A DNA stretch of 64,000 nt from Bradyrhizobium diazoefficiens (GTDB lineage Bacteria; Pseudomonadota; Alphaproteobacteria; Rhizobiales; Xanthobacteraceae). The stretch spans positions 124,001 to 188,000 of the forward strand of contig NZ_JAFCJE010000002.1 in the NCBI RefSeq assembly GCF_018131185.1. Reading direction: 5' to 3'. The notes below the pieces were generated by a model. The model searched no databases. It was given only the letters and a program-made list of their open reading frames with translations, and was not told the origin of the DNA. Shown here piece by piece: positions 8,890-18,538 of this stretch (position 1 is its first letter; every line of letters starts with the position of its first letter). Both the position numbers and the translations under genes were made by a program.

Positions 8890-10128
8890 ATGATTGCCGC
8901 AACCCGGGTCGACGAATCCTCGCTGCACTACCGCGGCTGGCGCGTCGTTCTGGCCTGCTTCCTGATGGCCTTCTTCATGTTCGGCTTCGGCCTTTACGGT
9001 CAGGGCGTGTATCTTGCCGAGTTGCAGCGCGCGCATGGTTGGCCGGGCACGCTGATTTCCGCGGCAAGCACGTTCTCGTTCCTCCTGACCTCCGTGCTCG
9101 TCATCTTCACCGACGATCTGCTCGCCCGCGTCGGGTTGCGCTCGCTGATCCTGTGCGGCCTGGTGGCGCTCGGAGCCTCGACGGTGCTGCTGGCGCTGAT
9201 GCAGACGCCCTGGCAGCTCTATCTCGCCTATGGCCTGATGTCGGTCGGCTGGACCGGAATGGGCACCGTGGTGATCGCGACCGTGCTGAACTCCTGGTTC
9301 GAGCGGCGGCGCGGGCTCGCGCTCAGTCTCGCATTCAACGGCGCGACCTGCGGAGGCATCATTCTCGTCCCGCTGCTCTTGTCGCTGAGCGGCAGCATCG
9401 GCTTCCGTTCGGCCATGCTGGCGGCCACGCTCGCGATGATGGTGCTGGTGCTGCCGGTGGTGGTGACGTTCATAGGCTGGCCCGCCGGGATGTCGCTCGC
9501 ATCAGGCGGAGGTCCTGCCGGTGGCGGCGCGGCCGCGCCAGGCCATTCCCGCAAGACGCTGCTCGCCAACGCGGCGTTCTGGACCATGGTGTTGCCGATC
9601 GCGATCGCGCTGCTGGCGCAGATGGGCTTCATCGTCCACCAGGTGACGTTTCTGGAGCCGCTGATCGGCCGCTCGGCCGCAGGGCTCGCGGTCACCGTCA
9701 TGGCGGCGATGGCGGTGGTCGGCCGCCTGTCGCTCGGCCTGTTCGTCGACCGCCTCGATCCGCGTCTCGCCTGCGCGGCCTCGATGACGAGCCAGGCCGC
9801 GGCGCTGTTCGTTCTCCTGCAGAGCACGGATCCGACGGTGCTGCTGGTGTGCTGCGCCGTCTACGGCTTCTCGATCGGCAACATGATCACGTTCCCGCCC
9901 TTGATCATCCAGCGCGAGATCGGCGCCAGCGCCTTCGCCGCCGCCATGGGACTGGGCACGTCGATCGGCGGCGTCGTCAGCGCCTTCGGCCCCGGCATCG
10001 TCGGGCTGGTGCGGAGTCTCACCGGCAACTACACGACGGCGTTTGCGATGTGCGTCGTGCTGGATCTCGTCGCGGCGGGCGTGGTGCTGTGGCGGCCGGG
10101 GGGAAAGGCCAAGCTCGCAGCCTCGTAG
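8890..10128 (+). CDS. MFS transporter
   Basis: 412 aa with about 12 hydrophobic segments. The ATG at 8890 directly precedes a short cytoplasmic N-terminus (DESSLHYRGWRVVLACF) and TM1. The TM2-3 loop (residues about 70-85) and the central ERRRGLALSLAFNG resemble monocarboxylate or oxalate/formate-antiporter-like MFS proteins. An in-frame ATG further upstream at 8821 gives no added homologous-looking segment. The substrate is unknown. The gene is convergent with the acyl-CoA dehydrogenase gene, with a palindromic element between. Confidence 0.85.
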   Translation: MIAATRVDESSLHYRGWRVVLACFLMAFFMFGFGLYGQGVYLAELQRAHGWPGTLISAASTFSFLLTSVLVIFTDDLLARVGLRSLILCGLVALGASTVLLALMQTPWQLYLAYGLMSVGWTGMGTVVIATVLNSWFERRRGLALSLAFNGATCGGIILVPLLLSLSGSIGFRSAMLAATLAMMVLVLPVVVTFIGWPAGMSLASGGGPAGGGAAAPGHSRKTLLANAAFWTMVLPIAIALLAQMGFIVHQVTFLEPLIGRSAAGLAVTVMAAMAVVGRLSLGLFVDRLDPRLACAASMTSQAAALFVLLQSTDPTVLLVCCAVYGFSIGNMITFPPLIIQREIGASAFAAAMGLGTSIGGVVSAFGPGIVGLVRSLTGNYTTAFAMCVVLDLVAAGVVLWRPGGKAKLAAS

Positions 10129-10134
10129 CCGTGG

Positions 10135-10213
10135 GGTGGATGAGCGAAGCGTAATCCACCTCTTCTGTTTTCCATCAGTCGGAAATTGTGGGTTACGCCT
10201 ACGGCTAACCCAC
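10135..10213. repeat. Palindromic intergenic element / probable bidirectional terminator
   Basis: Two hairpins lie between convergent genes. The first (10135-10160) pairs GGTGGAT with ATCCACC around GAGCGAAGCGTA. The second (10188-10213) pairs GTGGGTTA with TAACCCAC, with an inner GCC/GGC pair. The sequence style (GGTGGAT..AGCGTAATCCACC and GTGGGTTACGCC..) matches a dispersed element I know from Bradyrhizobium intergenic DNA. Its position suggests it ends both flanking transcripts. Confidence 0.65.
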
Positions 10214-10241
10214 CTACGCATCGACGCTCGCGGTAAGCAGC

Positions 10242-12020
10242 CTAGCCCAGCAACACCGCATCCGCCGCGGCGACCGACTCGGCGCTTTCCGTCACCGTGC
10301 GCTCGAGCGCGGGCGCCTGCACCGTGATGTTCTCGGCGAAGAAGCGTGCGAGGGAGACGTAGCGCGCGGCGTCCGTGTTGCCGCCTGCCTTGGCGGCGAG
10401 TGCCTCCGAGGCGAGCAGGCAGCCGCCGAGCGTGGCGCCGAACTGCTGCAGATAGGGCGTTGCACCTGCAAGCGCGTCGTTCGGTGCGGACGCGATGCGT
10501 TCCAGGAGCCATTTGCTGCTACGCGTGAGCGCCTCGAGTGCCTCGCGCAGCTTCGCGCCCGTGGTGCCGAAAGCGGGATCGTTGGAGGCTTCGACCTGCT
10601 TGACCGTTGCGGAGAGGTCCTCGAGCAGCGCCCACACCGATGCGCCGCCATTGGCCGCGAGCTTGCGCGTGACGAGGTCGATCGCCTGGATACCGTTGGT
10701 GCCCTCGTAGATCGCGGTGATGCGGGCATCGCGGTAGTGCTGGGCAGCGCCAGTCTCCTCGATGAAGCCCATGCCGCCATGGATCTGCACGCCGAGATAG
10801 GCGACCTCGTTGCCGATATCGGTGGAATAGCCCTTGGCCATCGGCGTCAGCAGCGCCGCGCGCGCGGCTGCATCAGCGCGAACCTTGGGATCCCTGGCGC
10901 GCGTCGAGACGTCGATCGCGACCGCCGTTGCATAGCAGATGGTGCGCGCGGCGGCGGTCTGCGCCCGCATCCGCATCAGCATGCGCTTGACGTCGGGATG
11001 GACGAAGATCGCGTCCGAGCCGTCGCTCTTGCTGCCGACGGCGCGGCCCTGCTTGCGCTCCTGGGCGTACGACAAGGCCTGCTGATAGGCGCGGTCGGCG
11101 ACGCCGACGCCCTCCAGGCCGACGCCGAGGCGGGCCTGGTTCATCATCGTGAACATGCAGCGCATGCCCTGGTTCTCTTCGCCGATCAAAAAGCCGATCG
11201 CGCCGCCATGATCGCCCATGGTCATGGTGCAGGTCGGCGAGGCATGCATGCCGAGCTTGTGCTCGACGCCGCTCGCGAAGATATCGTTGCGCTGCCCCAG
11301 CGAGCCGTCTTCATTCACCATGAACTTCGGCACCAGGAACAGCGAGATCCCCTTGGTGCCGGCGGGGGCGTCGGGCAGGCGTGCCAGCACGAAATGCACG
11401 ATGTTGTCGGTCATGTCGTGCTCGCCATAGGTGATGAAGATCTTCGTCCCCTTGATGCGATAGGTGCCGTCGGCCTGCTTCTCGGCGCGGGTGCGCAGCG
11501 CGCCGACGTCGGAGCCGGCCTGCGGCTCGGTGAGCTGCATGGTGCCGGTCCATTCGCCGGAGACTAGCTTCTCGAGATAGATCTTCTTCAGCTCGTCGTT
11601 GCCATGCGCTTCCAGCGCTTCGATCGCCGAGGCAGTCAGCAGCGGGCAGAGGCCGAAGGCGACGTTGGCCGCGCTCCAGATCTCGGTGCAGGCGGCGTTG
11701 ATCGCGAGCGGCAGGCCCTGGCCGCCGAAATCTTCGGGGCCGGACACCGCGTTCCAGCCGCCTTCGGTCCAGCGCTTGTAGGCGTCCGGCCAGCCCGGCG
11801 CGGTCGTGACCTTGCCGTCGTCAAGCTTGATGCCGTGCTCGTCGCCGACCTTGTTGAGCGGCGCCAGCACGTCGGATGCGAACTTGCCGGCTTCCTCCAG
11901 CACGGCCGCGGCGATGTCTGCGTCGAAATCGCCGTAATGACCGGCCTCCACGGCGGCCTTGAGGCCAGCGCCGTGGTTGAGCGACAGCAGCATGTCAGAG
12001 ATCGGCGCGCGGTAGGTCAT
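10242..12020 (-). CDS. Acyl-CoA dehydrogenase with C-terminal extension (DmdC/FadE-like)
   Basis: 592 aa FAD enzyme oxidising an acyl-CoA thioester. The N-terminal, middle and C-terminal acyl-CoA dehydrogenase domains span about residues 40-470. The FAD-site motif is MQLTEPQAGSDVGALRTRAE and the catalytic glutamate is in AIYEGTNGIQAIDL. A further C-terminal domain (about 470-590) marks the long class that includes 3-methylmercaptopropionyl-CoA dehydrogenase; substrate cannot be assigned. ATG 12020 has GGGAGTG upstream. No partner beta-oxidation gene is adjacent. Confidence 0.92.
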   Translation of the reverse strand: MTYRAPISDMLLSLNHGAGLKAAVEAGHYGDFDADIAAAVLEEAGKFASDVLAPLNKVGDEHGIKLDDGKVTTAPGWPDAYKRWTEGGWNAVSGPEDFGGQGLPLAINAACTEIWSAANVAFGLCPLLTASAIEALEAHGNDELKKIYLEKLVSGEWTGTMQLTEPQAGSDVGALRTRAEKQADGTYRIKGTKIFITYGEHDMTDNIVHFVLARLPDAPAGTKGISLFLVPKFMVNEDGSLGQRNDIFASGVEHKLGMHASPTCTMTMGDHGGAIGFLIGEENQGMRCMFTMMNQARLGVGLEGVGVADRAYQQALSYAQERKQGRAVGSKSDGSDAIFVHPDVKRMLMRMRAQTAAARTICYATAVAIDVSTRARDPKVRADAAARAALLTPMAKGYSTDIGNEVAYLGVQIHGGMGFIEETGAAQHYRDARITAIYEGTNGIQAIDLVTRKLAANGGASVWALLEDLSATVKQVEASNDPAFGTTGAKLREALEALTRSSKWLLERIASAPNDALAGATPYLQQFGATLGGCLLASEALAAKAGGNTDAARYVSLARFFAENITVQAPALERTVTESAESVAAADAVLLG

Positions 12021-12277
12021 GGCTCACTCCCGTGGACAAATATTGGCGCCGTATTCCCACGAAACGAAGGCGGTCTCAATGGCCGGGAGATGAGGATGGC
12101 GCCGGCCTGGAGCGGAGCAGCCGGCTATATATAGAGTGAGGAGGGGCGGGTCGGTGGACCCCTATGGTATTTTGCCCCCTCAGGCAGTTGAAATGCCGCG
12201 CCGCTCCCTATAGACCGGCAACGACCGGACGGGAATCCGCGGTAGCCCGATCTTCCGCCGGTCCGTCGGTCACCTGT

Positions 12278-12352
12278 TGGGGCGTAGCCAAGCGGTAAGG
12301 CAGCGGATTTTGATTCCGCCATTCGGAGGTTCGATCCCTCCCGCCCCAGCCA
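12278..12352 (+). tRNA. tRNA-Gln (anticodon TTG)
   Basis: Complete cloverleaf. The acceptor stem TGGGGCG (12278-12284) pairs with CGCCCCA (12342-12348), followed by discriminator G and an encoded CCA (12350-12352). The anticodon stem is GCGGA/TCCGC around loop TTTTGAT, giving anticodon TTG (12310-12312). The T loop contains GGTTCGATCC. No integrase or attachment-site duplication is visible next to it. Confidence 0.97.
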
Positions 12353-12602
12353 GCTCGCCCGCCCAGCCTGAAATCACTCACGAAACCGGCCCGGCTGGGG
12401 AGCTGCTGCACAGCTCTGCGACACACTGCTGCACAGGGGCAAGGGCGTGGCAGGCACGACGGTACTGGCCGGTAGATAACGTTGTGTGTGGCTCGATTTT
12501 CGAGCTGGATGTTACCACCTCAACCGGCAAGAACGCTGCAGTTCGGGCTTCGACGGCAGCTTTCTGTGCCAGAAGGAAGTGCTTGAGAGCGGGAATCGTC
12601 GC

Positions 12603-14261
12603 TCACTGCTTGATCTGCGTTGTCTCTGCATTTTCCCGAGTGCGGTGGGCCTCAAGAGTTCGCCCCGCATTGTGCTTGGACGCGCTGTGTTCATTTTTCG
12701 CGAGGGGCAGGCTGACTTCAAAGATCGACCCTTCGGGGCCGGATCGAGCAAGAACCAGTTTGCCGCCCGCCCTTTCGAGGAGCGTTCGGCAGACCGCGAG
12801 GCCCAGACCCATGCCGTTTGGCCTCGTGGTGAAGAACGGTTCGAATATTCGCTCTTGATCCGCGGGAGCAACACCGGGTCCTGTATCTTGGACGATCAGG
12901 AGCGCAGAGCCGCGCTCGGACCGTGAGGACAATGTCAATTCCCGCCTGCCCGATGCAGGGCTCATTGCCTCGATCGCGTTTTTCACCAGGTTGAGAATGA
13001 CCTGCTGAACCTGCGTGGGGTCAGCGTGCACATAGTGCCCCGGTGTGAAAAAATTCGCCGCGACCTGAATTTTGTGAAGCTGCAGCTCGTGCTCGAGGAG
13101 GCGCAATACTTGCAGCGCAACGGTTTCCACGTGGATGGCCGTCGTAACGGTCACTGAGCCCTTGAACAGTTCTCGGACGCTTGAGATCGTTGCATTGACC
13201 CGGAGGCTTGCCGTCTCGATGTCCTGCAGAATGACATCGACGTTGGCCACGTCGGGAGGCTCCATACCAAGCTGCAGGCGCGCGGCCTCGACGTTTAGCG
13301 GAATCGACGCCAAAGGCGATCTGATCTCATGGGCGATCGCCGCGGTGGCCGCGTCGATGCTCATGAGCCGGTTGCCCCTTTCTCGTCGCAGCATCGTCAA
13401 CGCGCTGGCGAGGCGCGAGTAGAGCAATGCCGTTTCCGTCAGAAGCACGCTCAACAGCAGTGAGCTCGCGACGAGTGCGAAGCCACGCGCGGCATACCAA
13501 CCGAGGGAGAAGCGGACCGAGCTCGCGACCGCCGCGACCAGGAAATTCGGAATCCAGGCCAACAAGGTCACCATCAACCAGAGGTCGAGAATGGTGCGCC
13601 GGCGGACAAACAGTACGGCGAGCGTAATCGCGCCGAGCAGGCACAGCGCAACGTTGATCTGGTTGCCGAGCCGCGTCTGTTGCGTGATGCTGCCCGTGTA
13701 AAATGGCGGCAGCAGTGCGACGTTTGCCGTCACCAGCCAGGCCAGCACAGCAATCGCCGCCACCACGCCGCAGATCGTCATCGCGAGGCTTTTCGCCGGC
13801 GCAATTCGAGAGGCCGGCTTTTCGTCCTTCAGGAAGGCGTAGGCCATGATGCAGAGAGGAAAAGTCGTGTGCCAGAGCACGAAGAACCAGGCGGGGCTGT
13901 TATTGCCGTCGCCGATCACGCCGGCGGGCCCGTAGCCGCCGGGGAAGGTCAGCGTCTGCAGAAAGGCCATGGCGCCGCTGAAGATGTAGGCGCTGCCCAC
14001 GGCAAGCAGCGCCCTGTGGGGCTGAATCGCGTATTGTGCGAATAAAAGGATCGCCGTGAGCAGGTCGACCAGGCTCAGAACCGTCTGGAGTACCGGAACG
14101 AACACGTCGAGCCGTGCGAGCTGAAGGTGGGCGAACGGAGCAACCAGCACGGCGATCACGAGCAGGATGATCGCAGCAGCCGAAGCCGCGACCTGCTGCT
14201 GGCGCGTCGGAGGCATCGACGAGATCACGAGCGGGAAGTCGTGAGGAGAATCTACCGGCAT
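12603..14261 (-). CDS. Membrane sensor histidine kinase with MASE4-type sensor region
   Basis: 552 aa. The N-terminal half (about residues 20-285) has about eight hydrophobic segments resembling the MASE4 membrane sensor. A HisKA dimerisation domain follows with the phosphoacceptor in AHEIRSPLASIPLN. The HATPase domain has VQQVILNLVKNAIEAM (N box), DTGPGVAP (G1) and GMGLGLAVCRTLLERAGG (G2). The charged C-terminal tail of about 40 residues is atypical. The start is uncertain: no good ribosome site precedes ATG 14261. No response regulator is adjacent; the two orphans near 31 kb are possible partners (inference only). Confidence 0.88.
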   Translation of the reverse strand: MPVDSPHDFPLVISSMPPTRQQQVAASAAAIILLVIAVLVAPFAHLQLARLDVFVPVLQTVLSLVDLLTAILLFAQYAIQPHRALLAVGSAYIFSGAMAFLQTLTFPGGYGPAGVIGDGNNSPAWFFVLWHTTFPLCIMAYAFLKDEKPASRIAPAKSLAMTICGVVAAIAVLAWLVTANVALLPPFYTGSITQQTRLGNQINVALCLLGAITLAVLFVRRRTILDLWLMVTLLAWIPNFLVAAVASSVRFSLGWYAARGFALVASSLLLSVLLTETALLYSRLASALTMLRRERGNRLMSIDAATAAIAHEIRSPLASIPLNVEAARLQLGMEPPDVANVDVILQDIETASLRVNATISSVRELFKGSVTVTTAIHVETVALQVLRLLEHELQLHKIQVAANFFTPGHYVHADPTQVQQVILNLVKNAIEAMSPASGRRELTLSSRSERGSALLIVQDTGPGVAPADQERIFEPFFTTRPNGMGLGLAVCRTLLERAGGKLVLARSGPEGSIFEVSLPLAKNEHSASKHNAGRTLEAHRTRENAETTQIKQ

Positions 14262-14451
14262 GGAGGAAGCCCAATGACATTAACCGGTCGGCCTCCGCCA
14301 GTGAGAACGAGTTGAGCGTGAGCGTCAAGTGGACGGTCCCCTAAAGGAACGTCACAACGCGATTTCATGCCAAAGGAATGAGTTGCTCATGCAGTGACGC
14401 ATGGGCAGGCCGGTCGGATCGGCGTTGCGTTGTGGACCAGGTTTGATCCCA

Positions 14452-14973
14452 TCAGCTCAGCTTCAGCACCAAGTGAATCGCCTGGGGGTCTGGCGTGGCC
14501 GCGGCTTTGAACCCGAACTTCTCGAAGACGCGCCTCATGGCGTTGTTCTCCGGCAACACCTCTGCTGTCAGCTCCTTGAGCCCGGCTTTGCGAGCGAGTG
14601 CGGTGAGGTGACGCGCCAGCAGGGCGCCGACGCCGCGGCCCTGCCAGGCATCGATGACGACGAACGCCATCTCCGCCCTCCCGGGCTCGAAGACGACGTA
14701 ACGGCCGCCTCCTATGATTATTGTACGGCCGGCCTGCTCGACCTCGGCCACCAGCGCGACGTGATTGCTGAAGTCGATATTCATGAAGAACGCGCGCTCC
14801 TTGTCGGAGAAATGGCGTTTGGTGACGAAAAATCGCCGCTGCAACGATTGCGCGCTGGTCTGGTCCAGTGCACCAAGCATGTCGGCCTCGTCGTCCGGCT
14901 GAAGCGCCCGGATTTCAACCCGGCTGCCGTCCCGCAGGTGCTCGCATACGTTGTAGGTGGCGACGTCCGACAT
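14452..14973 (-). CDS. GNAT family N-acetyltransferase
   Basis: 173 aa from ATG 14973 (preceded by GAGACGAGAG); upstream codons in the open frame look non-coding. The acetyl-CoA signature AWQGRGVGALLARHLTALAR and the C-terminal NNAMRRVFEKFGFK are typical GNAT motifs B and C. The N-terminus (LRDGSRVEIRALQPDDEADM) resembles the acetyltransferase domain fused to acetyl-CoA synthetases and to protein acetyltransferases (Pat-like), so protein lysine acetylation is possible but unproven. A perfect FixK box lies 87 bp upstream, shared with the divergent AI-2E-type permease. Confidence 0.85.
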   Translation of the reverse strand: MSDVATYNVCEHLRDGSRVEIRALQPDDEADMLGALDQTSAQSLQRRFFVTKRHFSDKERAFFMNIDFSNHVALVAEVEQAGRTIIIGGGRYVVFEPGRAEMAFVVIDAWQGRGVGALLARHLTALARKAGLKELTAEVLPENNAMRRVFEKFGFKAAATPDPQAIHLVLKLS

Positions 14974-15052
14974 GCGGGCTCTCGTCTCAGCGGGCCGGAC
15001 AGCGTACTGCCGGGGATGCCGCTCATGAGACGCAGGGGCGGCCGCACTCCGC

Positions 15053-15066
15053 TTGATCTGGATCAA
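15053..15066. promoter_or_regulatory. FixK/FNR-type box (TTGAT-CTGG-ATCAA)
   Basis: Perfect 10/10 palindrome between the divergent acetyltransferase (start 87 bp away) and AI-2E-type permease (start 72 bp away). The spacing fits class II FNR-type activation of the permease gene and perhaps of both. Confidence 0.8.
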
Positions 15067-15130
15067 GCCGGCCGAAAGACACCACGGGCTAGCCTTCCGC
15101 TGCATGCGCGGCCATCGCTGAGGGGCACCC

Positions 15131-16222
15131 GTGAAGACACTTCGGCAGCTATTCACCGGAGACGACGTGATCCAGTTGGTGATCCGGCTCGGCTTGCTCG
15201 GGCTGTTGATCTTCTGGACGTTCTACCTGATCCGCCCGTTCGTGACGATTCTGGTCTGGGCCCTCGTGCTCGCGGTCGCACTCAATCCGGCCTTCGTCCT
15301 GCTCGCCAAGCTCCTGGGCGACCGCCCGAAGCTCGCGGCGACCATTCTCACGGCGGCCAGTTTCGCCGTCGTCATCGGTCCGGCGGCCTGGCTCGGCCTC
15401 GGTGCGGCGGACGGAATCAAGGATTTTGCAGCTCAATTGGCGGTCGGCGAACTGGCGGTTCCGTCGCCGCCCGATGCGATCAAGAGCTGGCCCCTGATCG
15501 GGACGCAGTTTTACGAGCTCTGGGATCAGGCCTCGACCAATCTGCGGCCGCTTCTGCAAATGATCGCGCCGTATCTCAAGCCCTTCGCCGGCACGCTGCT
15601 TGGTCTTGCAGGCGATGCCGGCGTAGGCACGATCAAGTTTCTGGTCTCGGTCGCGGTCGCCGGATTCATCTTCCCGTATGGGGCGCAACTGGTCGCGGCA
15701 GGCAGGGGCTTTCTGTCGCGGATCGTCCCCGAGCAGAGCGAGCACTTTCTGGATCTGGCAGGCGCGACCATTCGTGCAGTCGCCCAAGGCGTGATCGGTA
15801 TAGCCGTCATCCAGGCGCTGCTGGCTGGTATCGGCTTCAAGTTGGCGGGCATCCCGATCGCGGGCCTGTTGGCGCTCCTGGTGCTCCTTCTCTCGATCGT
15901 CCAGATCGGCGCCGCCCTCGTCATGCTCCCCGTCCTCGTCTGGATCTGGTCCGACAAGGACGTCACCACCGCCGTATTGCTGACGTTGTTCCTCGGCGCA
16001 GTCAGCATTCTCGACAACATATTGAAGCCGATGGTGATGGGGCGCGGCTTGACGACGCCGACGCTCGTCATCCTCATCGGCGTCATCGGCGGCACCCTGG
16101 GCCACGGGATCATCGGTCTTTTCATCGGACCGATCATCCTGTCGGTGGCCTGGGAACTTGCCGTGGCCTGGATCGGGACCGACCGCACCAGCCCGGCGCG
16201 GCATGCAGTCCCCGAACGTTGA
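15131..16222 (+). CDS. AI-2E family transporter (permease)
   Basis: 363 aa with GTG start at 15131, supported by AGGGG six nt upstream. About seven or eight hydrophobic segments and a large central soluble loop (about residues 90-150) fit the AI-2E/PerM exporter family. The family motif region is ILDNILKPMVMGRGLTTPTLVILIG near the C-terminus. Characterised members export autoinducer-2 or act as Na+/H+ antiporters; the substrate here is unknown. The FixK box upstream places it in the putative oxygen-regulated set. The DUF3141 gene follows in the same direction with its own box. Confidence 0.85.
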   Translation: MKTLRQLFTGDDVIQLVIRLGLLGLLIFWTFYLIRPFVTILVWALVLAVALNPAFVLLAKLLGDRPKLAATILTAASFAVVIGPAAWLGLGAADGIKDFAAQLAVGELAVPSPPDAIKSWPLIGTQFYELWDQASTNLRPLLQMIAPYLKPFAGTLLGLAGDAGVGTIKFLVSVAVAGFIFPYGAQLVAAGRGFLSRIVPEQSEHFLDLAGATIRAVAQGVIGIAVIQALLAGIGFKLAGIPIAGLLALLVLLLSIVQIGAALVMLPVLVWIWSDKDVTTAVLLTLFLGAVSILDNILKPMVMGRGLTTPTLVILIGVIGGTLGHGIIGLFIGPIILSVAWELAVAWIGTDRTSPARHAVPER

Positions 16223-16232
16223 CCTAAATCAA
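16219..16232. promoter_or_regulatory. FixK/FNR-type box (TTGAC-CTAA-ATCAA)
   Basis: Nine of ten positions match. It overlaps the stop codon of the AI-2E-type permease gene and is centred 62 bp upstream of the DUF3141 start, the expected distance for activation of the DUF3141-pta-ackA-fabI operon. Confidence 0.72.
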
Positions 16233-16286
16233 CGTCGGCCGTCTCCGAGCGCCTTGGATCAAGGCGCGCGGTGATGAGGTCCGAAA

Positions 16287-18509
16287 ATGCCGATGGAAAT
16301 CCCTAGCCTGCCCGGCGGCCCGCTGTCCGGGGTCGTTGCCTCCGCTGTCGACTACATGGTCGATGCAGGCCAGCGCAGCGTGCTGTTTCTCGACATCATG
16401 CGCCAGCGCGGCGACCAGTACCGCGAGCACGTCGCGCAGACCGCGCCGCATGTGCTGCAATATGCTGCCGAATTAATCATGGACGGCCGCAAGCTCGACG
16501 AGCCGGTCAACTACGCGCTGGTACGCATCATCCCGCCGGACGGGGTGGAACTCGATCTTGAGCGGCGGCCGTTCATCGTGGTCGACCCGCGCGCCGGCCA
16601 CGGCCCGGGCATCGGCGGCTTCAAGGCGGACAGCGAAATCGGCGTCGCGATGAAGGCCGGGCATCCCTGTTACTTCGTGGGCTTCCTGCCGGAGCCGATG
16701 CCGGGACAGACCATCGAGCGGATCGCGCGAGCTGAAGCGCTGTTCGTCGAGAAAGTCATCAGCCTGCATCCGCAGGCCGATGGCAAGCCGTGCGTGATCG
16801 GCAATTGCCAGGCCGGCTGGGCCGTCATGATCCTGGCGTCGCTACGGCCGGAATTGTTCGGTCCGCTGATTATTGCCGGGGCCCCGCTCGCTTACTGGGC
16901 TGGCGTGCATGGAAAATACCCGATGCGCTATGCAGGCGGCTTGCTTGGTGGAAGCTGGTTGACCGCGCTGACCAGCGATCTCGGCGCCGGCAAGTTCGAC
17001 GGCGCTTGGCTGGTGCAGAACTTCGAAAGCCAAAATCCCTCGAATACGCTCTGGACCAAGCAATACAACGTCTATTCCAAGGTCGACACCGAAGCCGACC
17101 GCTATCTGGAGTTCGAACGCTGGTGGGGCGGGCACGTCAATCTCAACGCCGAGGAAATCCAGTTCATCGTCGACGAGCTGTTCGTCGGCAACAATCTCGC
17201 GGCGGGCAAGATCGAGATGTCCGACGGCCGCAAGGTGGATCTGCGCAACATCAGGTCGCCGATCCTGGTGTTCTGCTCCAAGGGCGACAACGTCACGCCG
17301 CCGCAGCAAGCGCTGCACTGGATCCTCGATTGCTATGCCGACGTCGATGAGATCAGGGCTTACGGGCAGACCATCGTCTACACGGTTCACGAGAGCATCG
17401 GGCACCTCGGCATTTTCGTCTCCGGCGGCGTCGCCAAGAAGGAGCATGCCGAATTCTCCAGCAATATCGACCTGATCGACGTGCTGCCGCCGGGGCTCTA
17501 CGAGGCGACGTTCGAAGCCAAGGGCGAGGAGACCACGAGTTCAGATCTCGTCGTCGGCCAATGGGTCATGCGATGCGAGGCGCGCACGCTCGACGATATC
17601 CGCGCCATGGGTGGCAATTCGCCCGAGGACGAGCGCCGCTTCGCGGCTGCCAAGCGCGTTTCGGAACTCAATCTTGCTGCCTACCAGAAATTCGTCCAGC
17701 CCTGGGTCAAGAGCATGGCGACGCCGCAGTTGGCCGAAGCGATGCGCAATCTGCATCCGCTGCGGCTCCAATATGAAGCGCTGAGCAGCCAGAACCCCTG
17801 GATGGCCATGGTGAAGTCCGCGGCAGAGGGGATCGAGGAGAACCGCAAGCCGGTCGCGAAGGATAATCCGTTCCTGGCGTTCCAGGAACAGATGTCCAAG
17901 CAGATCGTGCACGTGCTGGACAGCTGGCGCGACTCGCAGGAAGCGCTCAGCGAAGCGATCTTCCTCAACGTCTACGGTTCGCCAGTCTTGCAGGCAGCCG
18001 TCGGGATCGATCCGAAGTCCGAGCCGTCGCGCCGGCGGGAGATGTCGCCCGAGCACCGGGCCATGCTCGAACAGCGGATCGCCGAATTGAAGGCAAAGAT
18101 CGGTGAGGGTGGACTCCGCGAAGCGGCCTTGCGTGCGCTGCTCTACGTGGGCTCGGCGCGAGGCATGGTCGACGAGCGGAGCATCGAGGCCCTGCGCCAG
18201 GCTCGCCGCGAACATGGCGGCCCGCGTGTGACGCTCGCCGAGTTCAAGACGCTGGTGCGCGAGCAGTTCTTCATGCTGCTGCTGGATAGGGACGCAACGC
18301 TGGCCGCGATTCCCAAGCTGCTGCCCGACGACTCGAATCAAAGGCGCGCAGCCTTCGCCGCCATCCGCGAGGTGCTGTCGGCCAGCGAGGCGATTTCCGG
18401 CGAACGCGCAGACCGCCTGAAGCGCATTGCCGATCTGTTCGGCGTGGATTCGGGAGAGGAGGCAACGTCGAACGTTGCCCCTTTCGACCCCAAGGCGAGG
18501 GCGTCCTGA
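16287..18509 (+). CDS. DUF3141 domain protein, PHA-synthase-related alpha/beta hydrolase
   Basis: 740 aa, cytoplasmic (no signal peptide). The alpha/beta hydrolase core has the nucleophile elbow CVIGNCQAGWAVM (about residues 170-180), with cysteine in place of serine as in polyhydroxyalkanoate synthases. DPRAGHGPGIGG and the histidine region ESIGHLGIFVSGG complete a plausible Cys-Asp-His triad. The C-terminal 300 residues are helical and charged and end in a region resembling TerB-like helices. It leads an operon with pta, ackA and fabI (30 bp to pta). An acyl-transfer or polyester role is inferred from the fold; no activity is established by the sequence. Confidence 0.85.
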   Translation: MPMEIPSLPGGPLSGVVASAVDYMVDAGQRSVLFLDIMRQRGDQYREHVAQTAPHVLQYAAELIMDGRKLDEPVNYALVRIIPPDGVELDLERRPFIVVDPRAGHGPGIGGFKADSEIGVAMKAGHPCYFVGFLPEPMPGQTIERIARAEALFVEKVISLHPQADGKPCVIGNCQAGWAVMILASLRPELFGPLIIAGAPLAYWAGVHGKYPMRYAGGLLGGSWLTALTSDLGAGKFDGAWLVQNFESQNPSNTLWTKQYNVYSKVDTEADRYLEFERWWGGHVNLNAEEIQFIVDELFVGNNLAAGKIEMSDGRKVDLRNIRSPILVFCSKGDNVTPPQQALHWILDCYADVDEIRAYGQTIVYTVHESIGHLGIFVSGGVAKKEHAEFSSNIDLIDVLPPGLYEATFEAKGEETTSSDLVVGQWVMRCEARTLDDIRAMGGNSPEDERRFAAAKRVSELNLAAYQKFVQPWVKSMATPQLAEAMRNLHPLRLQYEALSSQNPWMAMVKSAAEGIEENRKPVAKDNPFLAFQEQMSKQIVHVLDSWRDSQEALSEAIFLNVYGSPVLQAAVGIDPKSEPSRRREMSPEHRAMLEQRIAELKAKIGEGGLREAALRALLYVGSARGMVDERSIEALRQARREHGGPRVTLAEFKTLVREQFFMLLLDRDATLAAIPKLLPDDSNQRRAAFAAIREVLSASEAISGERADRLKRIADLFGVDSGEEATSNVAPFDPKARAS

Positions 18510-18538
18510 CGCACATCGGAAGGATGGAGGGCGACATC

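Noticed and set aside
12610..12623. TTGATCTGCGTTGT near the end of the MASE4 histidine kinase gene
   Set aside because: Only the left half of a FixK-type box matches, and the site lies inside a coding region.
12278..14261. Possible genomic island inserted at tRNA-Gln
   Set aside because: No integrase, phage gene, direct repeat of the tRNA 3' end or compositional break was visible downstream.
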